From Scylla paramamosain (Eukaryota; Arthropoda; Malacostraca; Decapoda; Portunidae), in contig NC_087163.1 of NCBI RefSeq assembly GCF_035594125.1, forward strand, positions 10,590,001 through 10,654,000: a stretch of DNA of 64,000 bases, read 5' to 3'. The position numbers and the translations under genes are program-made. The notes below the pieces were generated by a model. It had not been told where the DNA came from and searched no databases. It saw nothing but the letters and a program-made list of their open reading frames with translations. Each line of letters opens with the position of its first letter. The first letter of the stretch is position 1. Shown piece after piece: positions 37,176 through 49,015 of this stretch.

Positions 37176-38470
37176 ACGTTACATATGTAGAGATTAAAGA
37201 ATGTTACATATGAAGAGATTAAGTTGCACTGGATGTAACGCTGGACATTAGTTTATTTAATTTCATAGACTGAACATTGAAGTAATTCTTGATTTACATT
37301 ACTGTGGACTGCAAGGTTTATGAATGAAACACCTAGTAAGTAAAAGTAATCAACATAGGACATCTGTCATGTTGTTGGCCAAGTTTACCTTGAAAGGGAA
37401 GACGTTTTCTTAGTGTCCCCCGTGTTCCGGTCATCTGCCTTTCTGACATTGTCCTTATTATTGATTACAAGTTAGTGTAAGGCTTATTTACTCATTTTAT
37501 ATCATGTAGTATTATTCTCTTCATAATTTAAGTTCTCTATATCTTTGTATGTATAAGAAAGGAAATATGACTGAGGTGAAAATATGTTGAAACGAGGGGA
37601 GCTTGAGTGGGCAACAACACATTCCAAGGAGGGGAACGCAGAGCGCCTTGGGTCGTGAGGTAGAACGGAGAGAAGGCGTCTGTCAGGGAAGAATCTTGGT
37701 GTGGATTGGTGATGGAGTGAGTTTATGGAGGTATTAGTGATGTGGCGGTATAACCTTGATATCCAGGATGACGTCAGTGAGTCCTTTGTGGTACCAAGAG
37801 CTCTTATTCGCTGAAATTCGGTTGTTGAGTTGTGCCGGTGACGCTGTTCGAAGGGGTCATAGGTTAAACTGGCAGCCATTTTGTGAGTGGAGACTGGTGT
37901 TGACCTTGCAAGCTGGTGTTGTGGTGTATTGGTGATTTTAGGGATGGTGTTATGGTGTTATGGGTGATCTTTGGCGATGATGGTGATGTCCTGTGAGGTT
38001 TGAGGTGAAATATGGGAATTATTGTTTGGGGACGCGGTGATGGCGTCTGCGTAAATTCCTGCGGTTGAGGGAAATATTTCAGTGACTGGTGGAGGTGTAA
38101 ATGGGTTCTGGTGTTGTGTGAAGTGATAAGAACGTCATGTATTAACGTGTACTACCTCATGTTGTTTGTGAATTGTAATTAGTATTAATATATATGGTTG
38201 TAACATAGAATAATCGCATTTTCTACACCCCCCCAGCATTGATCTGGTATTAGAAGTGATTCTAGGTGTGCTGTGTCAATGTAAGGGTAGAGTGAGAGGG
38301 TGTAATTCTGGCGATTTCGGATAGGTCGGGTAGGTACTCGAAGCCTTTAAAAATCCAGACCTTTAAAACTTTCTGGGATCAGTGTAACGTCCACTTTCTT
38401 GGAAAGATAACCGGGATCGTACGATCGTAAGTAAGAGATCGTAACACATCGCTTAATGGTCAATCGATTT
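37176..38470 (+). other. Gypsy-2 leader / upstream gag region, no clear ORF
   Basis: Begins with a 25-bp tandem duplication (GTTACATATG(T/A)AGAGATTAA at 37179 and 37204). GC-richer and GT-rich from 37560 to 38160. By position it is the long 5' internal region of Gypsy-2, but I find no motif that proves it. Confidence 0.5.
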
Positions 38471-39470
38471 CTGAATCACCCAACATTGTTTTTTAAAATG
38501 TCGCAGTCACCCCCTCCTTCTCCATTTTCTTAAGCCAACCCAACCTGGAGAAATAACCGAGGCTATAACTGATAATGCTAAAAATAACTTGGCAAAAATT
38601 ATAGGTTTGCCTTAGTTTTGTGGAGGAGAGAAAAGAAGTCAGTCTGCACCCAATTTGAAAGGTATAACTAGTGCTCATGCTTGGATAAAGGATTTCAGGA
38701 ACAGTACACGAACAAACTGGACAGATGAAAGCAAGATTCAATTCGCAAAACAGTACGTCTTAGCGCTTACATGCACGTAACACACTATGCCATGAAACAC
38801 CAACACGATTGGGATAAAGTAAAAAGGAGTTTTCTCGAGATTTATCCCGAGGATAGATCGCTTCCAAGTTTCATGAGTGAATTATCACCTGTGACGCGCC
38901 AGCCAAGATAAATTTTTACTGAGCTTTTCATAAGAACAGAATGCATTGTAGATCAATTAGAGACGATGAAGCCAACAGGCAAGGAAGTGTACAATAATAT
39001 ATTTGCTTCGATACTCATTAGTGCCTTGCCTAAAGATTTTTCATACATTTAAGCAGATACTGACATGAAAAGCCTCTATCAGTGTATAAAAACGCTCTCA
39101 TGTATGTAGCCTTACTTCCCAGCCTTCAGCTTACTGACGCTACAATAAGTAAAGAAAATAGAGTAATTACTGACCTTTAGCTCAGTCACCCAAGAACCTA
39201 CAGCGTATCGCTCTCAGGCTGGCAGAAATAAAATGTACTTTTAAAGATGTGGCCAAGATAACCACACCATTCAAAATTGTAGGGCCATTAATTGTTACAG
39301 ATGTCACAAATGAGGTCACATTGCTAGATATTGCACATTAAAACTAAAACCATGGAATCGACCACCAGTTATTTGTTTCACTTGAGGAATGCAAGGACAC
39401 ACAAACAGGGAATGTGCTCGTAGAAAAAAAAAAAAATGTATTCAGCGCAACAATAAGACAAGGTATGTTA
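38471..39470 (+). pseudogene. gag: Gypsy-2 gag with degenerate zinc knuckles
   Basis: A capsid-like stretch is readable across stops: ITEAITDNAKNNLAKIIGLP near 38550, AWIKDFRN near 38685, and WDKVKRSFLEIYPEDRSLP near 38810. Knuckles follow: RCGQDNHTIQNC near 39250, CYRCHK(stop)GHIARYC near 39300, and CFT(stop)GMQGHTNREC near 39380, where TGA replaces Gly-type and Cys positions. Heavy decay. By family this protein forms the particle and binds the genomic RNA. Confidence 0.72.
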
Positions 39471-39850
39471 TCATAGAAGTACAAGTAGAAGATAAGAGTA
39501 CATTAGCTTTGATTGACACAGGAACATATCATATCTCGCGTTGTTATTAATAAACTAGGAAGTAAGCAAATTTCCCCAACGAATTCAATTATTAGCAATG
39601 CAAGTGGAGGTTAAATGTAGATGTCAGGAAAGAGTAAGCTGACTTTAAGGATTGGAGGAAATTTTTAGTCATAATTTTGTGATTTATGAAGGCAAACCAT
39701 TGCCATCACAAATAATGATTGGCTTGGAGTATAATATTTACTTGAATACCAAACCATCAAAATTATATATTGAAGGGGAAAGGATAATTATAGCAGAGTT
39801 GTCTATGAAACATGCACGACTGAAGAGAAGAAACATGCACAACTGAAGAG
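39471..39850 (+). pseudogene. pro: Gypsy-2 protease region
   Basis: VQVEDKSTLALIDTGTYHIS near 39480-39540 carries the DTG active site. The frame then breaks at TAATAA. An open piece at 39652-39846 (HNFVIYEGKPLPSQIMIGLEYNIYL) fits the second conserved protease block (IMIGLEY for ILIGxD). A direct repeat of GAAACATGCAC occurs at its end. Confidence 0.72.
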
Positions 39851-40099
39851 AAGGAAACTGAATCTGTGGCAATCTATTCAATGGGTAACCCTAGATATAA
39901 ATGCTCAGTAGCTCAGTGCTGCAAGGAGAGAGGGTGAGTTATTTGACTTTGGAAACTAAGTTAATGGAGTGTGATAAAGCCATATTTGATCCAATGACAG
40001 CAAACTTAGAAACTCAATTCCTTACCAAGTAGTCATGATCAACATGTGGTTGATAGTATAAGAGGTAAAAAAATGATGAAGAACATCTGAAGGGCCTTT

Positions 40100-41010
40100 C
40101 TGATATTATAAATGCTATGTTTCCTGATAGGACAAAGGAAAGCCAAATATTGAAGGAATTAATCATAAAGTACCAATCAGTATTTGCAAGTGATGATCCC
40201 CCAAGAGTTACAATTTTTTTTTTTTATCACACCATTCAGTTACAGTCCATGCCTAAGCCCAGAAAACCTTACCCCATACCAGCTGGCTTTCATGAAAGAG
40301 TAGCAGAGCAAATAAAAGTCATGGAGAGGCATGGTATCATCATGACCTTAGATCATCCTTCCATTCTTCTTTAGTACCAATAGTAAAGAAGTATGGAAAA
40401 ATAATGTTTTGCATTAATCTTAATTTAAATCAACATATTCTGAATGATTCTTACCCATTACCAAACATAAATAACGTTTTGCACAACTTGGGAAGAGGAA
40501 GGATATTTTCATGCCTTGATTTAAAGCAAGGCTATCATCAGGTCCAGTAAGTGAAGAGAGCAAGACATGGGCTTTTTTTTTTTTGCAGCAAATGGATTAT
40601 ATGAGCATAATGTTTGCCTATGGGCCTGAAAGATTATTAGCTAAGTATTGATGGGACTGACAGGGTATGATGCTCATGTCTATACTATGGATGATATTAT
40701 TATTCAAAGGACATATTTATATGATCATATGGAAAATTTAGAGAGTTCTTCATTTGCAGGAAGTTGAGCTGAAAATAAACTAAAAAAAAAAAAAATGTAA
40801 TTTCTTTATGGATAGTGTTAGCCATTTAGGACATATTATATCCACAATCTATTAAGGTAGAAGCTATCAAGAATATGCCATCCCCAACAACAGTAAGGGA
40901 ATTACAATCCTTTCTTGGAATGACAAATTACTACAGAAAATTTGTGAGAAATTATGCTAAGATAGCAGTGCCACTAAACAAATTAACTGCAGGCACGGTG
41001 GATGGAAAGA
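40100..41010 (+). pseudogene. pol: Gypsy-2 reverse transcriptase
   Basis: The open piece 40117-40374 gives FPDRTKESQILKELIIKYQSVFAS and PKPRKPYPIPAGFHERVAEQI, the N-terminal RT block. Then FCINLNLNQHILNDSYPLP near 40405 and SCLDLKQGYHQVQ near 40513 give the first catalytic Asp. The YxDD equivalent is VYTMDDIIIQ near 40678, with an extra residue. MTNYYRKFVRNYAKIAVPL near 40918 is the connection to RNase H. A T-run expansion disrupts 40573-40585. Confidence 0.82.
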
Positions 41011-41500
41011 ATAATAAGAATAAATAAAAGCTGGAATGATGAGGCTGATAAGGCATTTAAAACCCTGAAACTTGAAATGATTTAAAGGTTTATTCTAAAA
41101 TTCTCAGGCTTTACAAAACCCTTTTATCACACCATTGATGCCTCAATTAATGCAACTGGGGGTGTCCTACAAAAGAAAGATGTTTAGAGTAATCTCAGAC
41201 CTTTAACCTTTTTTAGAAGAAAATTAAATAACTCTGAAATGAATTATAGCATAATTGAAAGGGAAGCTCTTGCCATTGTGTATGGACTTGAGATTAATAG
41301 AGATCTGTGCCTGGGATTCCCCATTTTTATTTTCACAGATCATAGACCTTTGGTGTGGCTACTAACTACTTCAAATGCAAAAGTAGAGCAGTTAGGTGGC
41401 AATTGTTAATAGCTGAATTTGATATTAAGGTGGATTATATTTCTGAAAGAACTAACAAGGTAGTGGATCACTTACCTAGATTGAGAGAGCAAGAAAAAAT
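41011..41500 (+). pseudogene. pol: Gypsy-2 RNase H
   Basis: Motifs: FYHTIDASINATGGVLQ near 41125 (D), NYSIIEREALAIVYGLE near 41240 (E), FPIFIFTDHRPLVWL near 41320 (D), and KVVDHLPRLR near 41458 in place of VADALSR. Stops and small indels separate the blocks. Confidence 0.8.
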
Positions 41501-41839
41501 GAGCAGGAAACTGTAAATGCAATAAAAAATAAGGAAGATGATGTAAAGATGGTTCATTGCTTCTCTAGAATGAGGTATCAGGAAGGCATTAATGTAGATG
41601 AAAGTGTAGAAGTCATAACATAAGATAAGAAGGAAAATGTTGTGAAATAGAATTTGAAACAATTGATAAGGTTACAGGATGAGCATGAATTTTATAAAAT
41701 AACAAAAGCCTTACTGCAAATAAATTCAATGAGCAGGAAATTAAAAGAGAATTGAGTAAGCACAAAAAAAATGGAAATATAAAAAGCTGAAGATAGCAAA
41801 ACTGTCTCTAGAAAATAATATTCTGTACAGAGTAACATA

Positions 41840-43257
41840 CAATGCTTATGACGAACTGACATGTCAGATGATAGTACATGAATCTTATATCCAGGCTGTT
41901 CTACACCTAGGGCATTTCTTGCCAACCATGGGCCATGGGGGTGTGCAAGTTACCTTAAACAGGTATCAAGGATTTGATTATTGGCCAAAAGTGAAGGAAG
42001 ACATTGAAAAGTATTGCAGGTCTTGTCTGGTGTGCAGTCTTCTTAAATGGATTGAGGATATGCCAGCCCCACTGAGACAATTTCCAAATGTTGAAAGACC
42101 ATTCCAGCGCATCAATATTGATATAATAGGTCCCATGGGAAACTCAGAAAGAGGATATATGTACTGTCTTGTTGTTATTGATATGCTTACTAGGTATTTA
42201 GTTGCAGAGCCACTTAGGACTAAGACAGCTACAGAGGTTGCTAGAATACTTTTTGATTTAGTGATATGTAAGCATGGAATACTTCAGATTTTGGTTACAG
42301 ATCAAGGTAGAAAATTTGTCAATGCTGTGTTACAAGGAGTCGCTGAGCTATTGCAGTTTAAACATATTAAAATCACAGCATATCACCCTCAAGCAAATGA
42401 AGTCATTGAAAGGTCTAGTGCAACTATGATTAATATGTTGTGCATCCTTGTGTAAGAAAATGTTACCATCTGGGACACCATGCTCCCCATTGCTACTTTT
42501 GCATATAACAGTGCCATCCACAACAGTATAAAAGAAAGTCCATTTTATCTAATGTCTCTTAGGGATCCTCCTTTCCCATTTAATGTAATGAAAAAAAAAA
42601 AAGGTTCGGTATAATATTTATGACTTTAAACAAGAGATGGCAACAAAAGCAAATAGAGTTTATGCTAGATGTCATCAGTACTTAGAAGCTAAAGGAGTAG
42701 CTGAAAAAGCTCAAACTAATAGAGCTAAAATAAAGGCAAATTCAAGTAGGAGATAAAGTCTACATCCACAGAGTGCCTACTGCAGGGAGCCTCACTAAGT
42801 TACAGCCAGCATACTCTGGCTCCTTTAGGATAATAGATAAAGTTAGTGATGTAGTAGTAAAAGTAAGGAATATTAGGATTGGTTATGTAAAAACATTACA
42901 CACTGATAAAATAAGAGTCATACATGAGGACAATGGCACTCCACAAATGAATCCCAATGTCAGAAGGGCATATCAATACATTAACCAGGTGAAACAAGAG
43001 CAAATAAGGTGGCTTTCTAACCATTAGATCTGTTTCCATTTCTGTAAGAGGACACAGATGACAGTATAGATGCAGATATAAATGATATTTCACCATTAGA
43101 AGAAAATAATAATGTTGATCATGATGAAGGTGATGTGACAGAGGAATTACAGGAAAAGTCTCAAGAAGAAGCCAGTGCTTCAGCCCATCCAACATACAAT
43201 TTACGGTCCAGATCAAGTGTTTCTAATTTACCACTAATCATGAAGCCTTTAGAATAA
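41840..43257 (+). pseudogene. pol: Gypsy-2 integrase
   Basis: The open piece 41868-42455 (195 codons) holds a zinc-finger region (GHFLPTMGHGG ... CRSCLVC) and a complete catalytic triad: D85 (INIDIIG), D145 (VTDQGRKF) and E181 (NEVIERSS), with 35 residues between the last two. A stop at 42456 and an A run near 42590 break the rest. The piece 42773-43027 continues with a C-terminal SH3/GPF-like region (KLQPAYSGSFRIIDKV). An acidic tail (DDSIDADINDISPLEENNN) and YNLRSRS end at TAA about 43255. Confidence 0.88.
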
Positions 43258-43278
43258 TTATGAAAAATAAATAGCAAA

Positions 43279-44111
43279 ATGAGATGTTCCTTTGCTATGC
43301 ATTGGAGTCATTCAGGCCTTGCATGTACACCCCAGCTCAGCAAGGATTAAGTTTTTGATATGAATTCAAGCCCATTGTGACTGGAAAGGCTTATGTAGTG
43401 CCCTTTATACTGAAACTGTATAACATTTATGAACCCATAATGACATCCAAAATCTTGATGCAACACATAATCTTTAATTTAAGTGAAGTAGATGAAATAG
43501 GTTATCAACTGATCAGCAGTTTAGTATATGAACATATTTTCTCTTTTCAGAAAAGATTTCAAAATTTGCATGGTAACTTGAATGATCTTTTAATGCATAT
43601 TGTAGGCTATAATCTTAATAATTATAATTCTAGAAGGAAGCCAAGAGGTGCACTGAATATTATTGTGTCTTGCAAACACCCTTTTTGGAACGGCAACTCA
43701 GGATCAGATTGATTTAATTCATGAATGTTTACATTCATCAGGTACTTTGAGTGAGGAAGAAAGATCCTCAATGTTCATTCTCAGGCTATCAGTGTCACTC
43801 TTTAGTAATTAGCTAATGTTTTTCATGCATTAGAGAAACTGGAAACTGCTACCCATATTACTGAGAGGATTGTAAAAAAAAAGATGGCCAGAAATCTAGC
43901 ACAGAATGAGAGATTGATGACTAATGTTAGAAACCTTACTGTTCAGTTGGCTTTGACATCCATTGCAGTGGATCACGTTAATTTTAAGATAGGATTACAA
44001 AGTATGATGGAAACACATGTTTCACCTAATATTATAACAAATACATTTTTATTGCAACTTTTACATGAGTTAGCAACAAAACATGAGCTATTGTCTCCTC
44101 CAAAACCTTAA
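43279..44111 (+). pseudogene. env: Gypsy-2 env-like gene, frameshifted
   Basis: Located between pol and the 3' LTR, as in errantiviruses, whose Env resembles baculovirus F-type fusion proteins. The open piece 43377-43712 ends with a basic cleavage-like site (RRKPRG) followed by a hydrophobic start. A LFGTATQDQ motif in a different frame directly after (about 43680-43710) fits the region downstream of the F-protein cleavage site. The region then holds stops. A later open piece (43884-44111) is likely the ectodomain continuation. No transmembrane segment is clear before the stop at 44109-44111. Identification rests on position plus two motifs. The copy is dead. Confidence 0.65.
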
Positions 44112-44212
44112 TTCTTAGATTTGCACAGGACTGCATTATGTGACTTGAGCTTTTACTTACGCGTTTCTTTATGAGGAATTCCAGCTGGCATCTTTGATGT
44201 CTTCAGGATGGC

Positions 44213-45673
44213 CTAGAAAAATGTGAAGAAGAAAAAAGGAATAGAGAAATGTATAAAAACCCAGTATCAATCCAGCTGTTGTTTGGGAAGGTCCAGACAG
44301 AACTGACCCCAAATGGAAGAGAGGGACCCAGACCAAATGTAGGGTCAAGGAAAAGGCAAGCACAGCTGAAGAAAGAGCTGAAGGAACAGGTGAGGGAATA
44401 ATACGTGCAAAGGAGGTGAAAAGGGAGATGTACTGTGGGAACTTAACTATCTCCAACTGTGCCATATACTCAAACTCTGACACCCTTATTGGGCAAAGCC
44501 ATATATTGCCACCCTTCATGTATATGAAATGTACTACTGTATGTATGTGATGCAAAATGTATGGGATTTTCAATCTTACCATAGAGATAGCTTTTGAGGG
44601 AAAAATGTAACAAACTAGAGTATATAATGCCATGTACAGTAAAATCCCTCTCATCCGGCATTCGAGTATCCGGCAGCTTCAAGTATCCGGCACATTTTTC
44701 CCCGAGCCTTAAAATCAATAAAAAATCAATGTGTACTCATAAAATTGAATAAATTCCCACGCGAGGCATACTTTGTCCCTCGCCACCAGAGCGCACTGCT
44801 TCGCGCCACCCACGGCCCACTGCACTGTGTTTACTCAGTGACTCAGTTCTGCGTGTGCACTGTTTATCGCCTGATGCCATCATCATAATTATCATCATGC
44901 CTAAAGTTGTAGAAAAGAGGAAGTGTGTTGTGCTTACACTTAAGCAGCTGATCAGATCAGCTGCTGATTAAGATCAGCTGATCTTTGTTATGGTAAGATG
45001 CGTGAGTGTAGGGTGGTGATTGTGGACATAATTTAACTTCTATTCAAGTATCCGGCAATATTCAAGTATCTGGCATGTCGGCGGTCCCGTTGATGCCGGA
45101 TAAAAAGGATTTTACTGTAATTTATGTAGAAGTCAGAGAGCAGACTACAGGCAGAGAGAGCAGAGGGCAGAAGCAGAGATGTTGCAGAGGTTTCAGACCT
45201 GAGAGGAGCATGAAGTGACATGGATAAGCTCATCCTAGTACTCATAAGTGGAGGTTAAAAGTTGTGTAATGCAGTCTCATTAATTAATGTCTCATGAAGG
45301 TGAAAAAGGAGAAGGTAATTTGTATAATGTTTTATTGTTGGGATTTTTAGATTTAGTATTTTGTGTGTGTTTTTTTTTTTTTTTTTTTTTTTATTTATTT
45401 ATTTTATTTATTTTTTTTTTTGTGTGTGTGTATAATTTCATGATGAGTGTATATAAGTACTGAATTGCTTTGACAAGAAACTCAGGTAATATTGTGAATC
45501 AAGTTGATGAAAAGTTCAGAGCGAGTTACTGAAGGTGAATACCCGGAGATTATTATTGTAATAAATTTTATTGAAGCAAATGTAGAAATTTAAACAGTCT
45601 TTAATATATTTCCTTGTAGCCACTATTTGAATAATAGTCTTCACACACAACTGTGCAAGTTGCAAGCACAACA
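44213..45673 (+). repeat. Gypsy-2 3' LTR (with pogo-like MITE)
   Basis: Matches the 5' LTR from about GTGAAGAAG...GGAA onward through GCAAGTTGCAAGCACAACA. A purine-rich run at 44222-44240 is the likely polypurine tract, so the true LTR start may be nearer 44235. Without the MITE the LTR is about 0.95-1.0 kb. Ends at 45673, where LINE-A copy 4 resumes. A long T run and TTTA-rich tract lie at 45370-45420. Confidence 0.8.
44637..45117. mobile_element. Pogo/Tigger-like MITE, 481 bp, TA target duplication
   Basis: Termini are CAGTAAAATCC...GGATTTTACTG, flanked by TA (44635-44636, 45118-45119). Inverted repeats extend through ATCCGGCAT, and the unit AAGTATC(C/T)GGCA recurs inside both ends. The 5' LTR of the same element (about 34537) has the uninterrupted site ATGTTATGTAATTGAAG, giving a natural empty site. 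TA duplication with CAGT termini fits the Tc1/mariner-pogo group. No transposase. Confidence 0.92.
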
Positions 45674-46870
45674 CTCATGCTTTTTATATTTCTGCCCGGA
45701 ATCATGCCAAGTCTGTTCACCAACTGGCCAAAAACTCCTTCATTAATAGAAAGTGTCAAAATCTTACAAGATCTAACTCCCCTCATGATTTCTGGCATCT
45801 AACTAAAAACATCTTAATTTCTTTGTCTTTTCCTCCTTATTCCCTTTGTCTTTTCCTCCTTTATTTCAGCCTGATGGCATCATTGCCACCTCATCTCTAA
45901 AGCTGAACTCTTTGCTCAAAATTTTGCAAAAAATTTCATCTTGGAAGATCCAGGGCTTGTTCCTTCCTCTCCTCCATCCTCCAACTACTTCATGCTACCC
46001 ATTAGGATTCTTCACAGTGGTGTTTTCCATGCTCTCACTGGCCCTAACCCTCAGAAGGGTTATGTACTTTATTGGGTTCCCCTATTGTTCTCTAAAACTG
46101 TGCCTCCGTGCTTGCACCTTGCCATGTCAAACTCTTCCAACTCTGCCTATTAGCATCTACCATTCCTTCTTGCTGGAAGTTTGCTTATATTCAGCCTACT
46201 CCTTAAAAGGATGACTGCTCTAATCCCTCAAACTATTGTTCTATTGCCTTAATTTCCTGCCTCAAAACTTTTGAATCTATCCTAAACAGGAAGATTCTTA
46301 AACATCACTTCACAGTCTTCTATCAGATTGCCAGCATGGGTTTTGTCGAGGCCACTCAAATGGTGATATGGCTTTCCTTACCGAGCCTTGGTCATCCTCT
46401 TTTAAGGATTTTGATGAAACTTTCACTGTTGCCTTAGACATATCAAAAGCTTTTGATAGAGCCCAGCACAAGTCTTTGATTTCCAAACTACCTTCCTATG
46501 GCCTCCATCCTCTGTGTAACTTCATCTTCAGTTTCTTCTCTGACTGTTCTATTGCTGCTGTGGTATACGGTCACTTTTCTTCTCCTAAGTCTATTAACAG
46601 TGGTGTTCCTCAGAGTTATGTCCTGTCACACCAGTCTCTATTATTTATCAATGATCTTCCAAACCAGAACATCCTCGGTCTATCCTTTACTTATAATCTA
46701 AACTGGAAACTCATCTTTAGCCAAAACAGCTTCTATGAAGTTAGGGGTTCTCAGTCACCTCCATCAGTTTTTCTCACCTGCAAACTTTGTAAAAGAGCAG
46801 TCATCAAAAATTAAAGGATAAGTGTCTTAAAATCTCCCTCCTAAAAGAGTACAAGTCAAGTTTCCTTGCC
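45674..46870 (+). mobile_element. LINE-A copy 4, right part: linker and RT
   Basis: Continues the copy interrupted at 33191. The RT region has KAYG-like, NRKILKH, and LDISKAFDRAQHKSLISKLPSYG (46368 piece). GVPQSYVLS follows. A deletion removes the YADD region and joins directly to [15 protein letters not shown]. Ends near 46866. Multiple frameshifts. Confidence 0.88.
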
Positions 46871-47833
46871 ACTCAGCATCGCTCCCTGGGGCATAGAAAC
46901 ATCTACAAACCTACAGTAATATTACTACATATCCTACACATAGACTCGTATTCCTACACCGAAACAAATATCTATCACATTTTCCTACACGAGACCCTCT
47001 TATAAATTAAGCAATTTTTAGAGTACTGATTTCCTACAAGGATACAGCGTATCTCCCATAGACGAAAAAAAAGTTCTGTCAGATTTCCTACAATGTGAAG
47101 GCGCACTCTGTTATAGTGAGACGCCTCTGTAATCGGCACTTCTGGCCTACCACACTTCTCACGATCTTGACCTGTCAAGATTGTTATATGTCTTTTCTGC
47201 TCAATATTATGGAGCAAATAAAACAGACGAAGTTTCGTTCACACACAGACATTCTTCTGCTCTGCCAATACTCTCCCTCCTGTGCAGATTCCATAACTAT
47301 CCTTGTATCAGTAGTAGATAACAACAACCCTGCAGCATTTCCTACTTGTACGATCAGTCATGACAGACTTTAAAGTTTTCATTTAAAAAGTGCCATGTTA
47401 ATTTTTTTTTTCCGTTTCATTGTATGTACATATGTATATACAAAGTAAAAAAAAAAAGATGACATTTTAATTAATGTTCTGTACAGATGCACCTTACTGT
47501 CACATCTCTTACACATAGGCAGTCATATACCATATACTCACAGCTCTTAAACATAGGTAGTTATATACCATGTTGTCACAACTACACATAGTGTAGGTCA
47601 TAGATGATCATATTTTCTACAGAAAAACAAGTGTCAAACATATCTCCACCTACTGCTTAGAGGAAATATGCCGTATCTCTGTAAGAATCGTCACTGCTCT
47701 AGAATGTGCTAAAATTTGTAGATGTGGTGTTTGGAATTGCGCAGTATACATGGTGTAGAAAATGTGGTGCACCTCCTTTTATGGATTTTATTGTCATTTG
47801 GCCCTTATACCTCAGTTAATCTTGACCTAAATG
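46871..47833. other. Unassigned single-copy-looking region
   Basis: No domain recognised on either strand. TTCCTACA-type octamers recur irregularly at 46930-47100. A ~44-bp imperfect tandem pair (TCTTA(C/A)ACATAGG(C/T)AG...ATACCAT) lies at 47508-47590. Confidence 0.6.
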
Positions 47834-48665
47834 CAGTGGCGGCTCGTGACTGTTACTGATGGGGGGGCTGTCTCACATTCAGACAAATAAAATCTTAAAT
47901 GCTTTTATTGTTATTGTTTAACATACCATTGATTGATAGATTATAAAGATAGATATATAATTATTTAATTCTTTAGGTCTTATCCTAACAGTAAATGCTT
48001 GACTTCCTTAGAGCTGGCTTAGGCTATTTGAAAAGGAAGTCCATTCTCCTGTTCCTGTTTTGTGCAAACAGATCAAAACTTTTTCATTTAAACCTGGCAT
48101 ATTATTCATAGAAATCTTCTCTATTGAAATCATGGCAAGTGCAAGTTCTTTCAATGCAGAAACCGTCTTTGCTTCTTGTGCCATTTTGCAAAATACTGCT
48201 AGGCCTATCTGGGAAAAGAAAAAAAAAAACTATTTTATACGATGTTTCTGTGATTTTACACCATCTATGATAATCAAGATTGAGCACAAGCCATCACTGA
48301 TCAATAATATTTTAAAATCATCCCTGACAAATTGAAAAACACGATCGAAAATAAGACCGACGCAAGAACACTCACCTAACCACAACAACGACCGTGACAA
48401 GACTGCGCTGTACGCAGTCCACACTCGCCATTCCGCCCAGGAAGAATCCCCCCATTTCTCTTCGCTTTCGTATCATTAAATAGTAATTAATTTCTGTACT
48501 TCCTCATTGTTTTGCAGTATTTTTTTTTCATATAAACATATGAGAATTCGTGTTTTCATATGAATGATAGTCAAACATAAATAAATTAACATTATTTTCG
48601 TGAATTCTAGAAATCCACTGGGGAGGGTCAGCAGTCTCGCAGTCCCTATTGACGAGCCGCCACTG
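47834..48665. mobile_element. hAT-like non-autonomous transposon, 832 bp
   Basis: Perfect 8-bp target duplication CCTAAATG at 47826-47833 and 48666-48673. Terminal inverted repeats are CAGTGGCGGCTCGT at both ends (left at 47834, right complement ending 48665), with looser similarity beyond. An 8-bp duplication plus CAGTGGCG termini is characteristic of hAT. An open frame of 91 codons at 48060-48335 has no recognisable transposase motif. Confidence 0.93.
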
Positions 48666-48683
48666 CCTAAATGTATGCAAGTG

Positions 48684-48932
48684 TATATATATATATATGT
48701 TACAGTCAATACCTGAATCCAGACAATTTGTAAAGTGACTGATTTTTTCAGGCAATTTGTGAACTGCCTGGTTAGGTTAGGTTAGGTTAGGTTAGGTTAG
48801 GTTAGGTTAGGTTATAACATAACCTAACCTAACCTAACCTAACCTAACCTAACCTAACCTAACCAGGCAGTTCACAAATTGCCTGAAAAAATCAGTCACT
48901 TTACAAATTGTCTGGATTCAGGTATTGACTGT

Positions 48933-48950
<18 letters not shown>
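48684..48950. repeat. Near-perfect palindrome with TTAGG telomere-type repeats at its centre
   Basis: The arms mirror each other from the flanking (AT)n through GTTACAGTCAATACCTG... to the centre at 48817 (loop AAC). The non-AT part, 48703-48931, is 229 bp. The inner arms are (GGTTA)n, about 9 units at 48771-48814, mirrored by (AACCT)n at 48820-48864. If it is a fold-back MITE, CAGTCAATACC...GGTATTGACTG with TA on both sides would be its ends, but the mirror symmetry continues past TA so the boundary is ambiguous. Confidence 0.95.

Positions 48951-49013
<63 letters not shown>
48933..49013. repeat. (AT)n microsatellite
   Basis: Pure AT between the palindrome and the RNase H fragment. A short (AT)n (48684-48698) mirrors it on the other side of the palindrome. 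Confidence 0.97.

Positions 49014-49015
<2 letters not shown>

Noticed and set aside
46871..47833. Recurring TTCCTACA words considered as a regulatory array
   Set aside because: Spacing and flanks are irregular; consistent with low-complexity drift.
48060..48335. 91-codon ORF in the hAT-like element considered as a transposase piece
   Set aside because: No hAT dimerisation motif or RNase H-like block can be read.
48771..48864. TTAGG block considered as a true chromosome end
   Set aside because: Only about nine units per arm, in inverted orientation, with ordinary sequence on both sides. It is interstitial.
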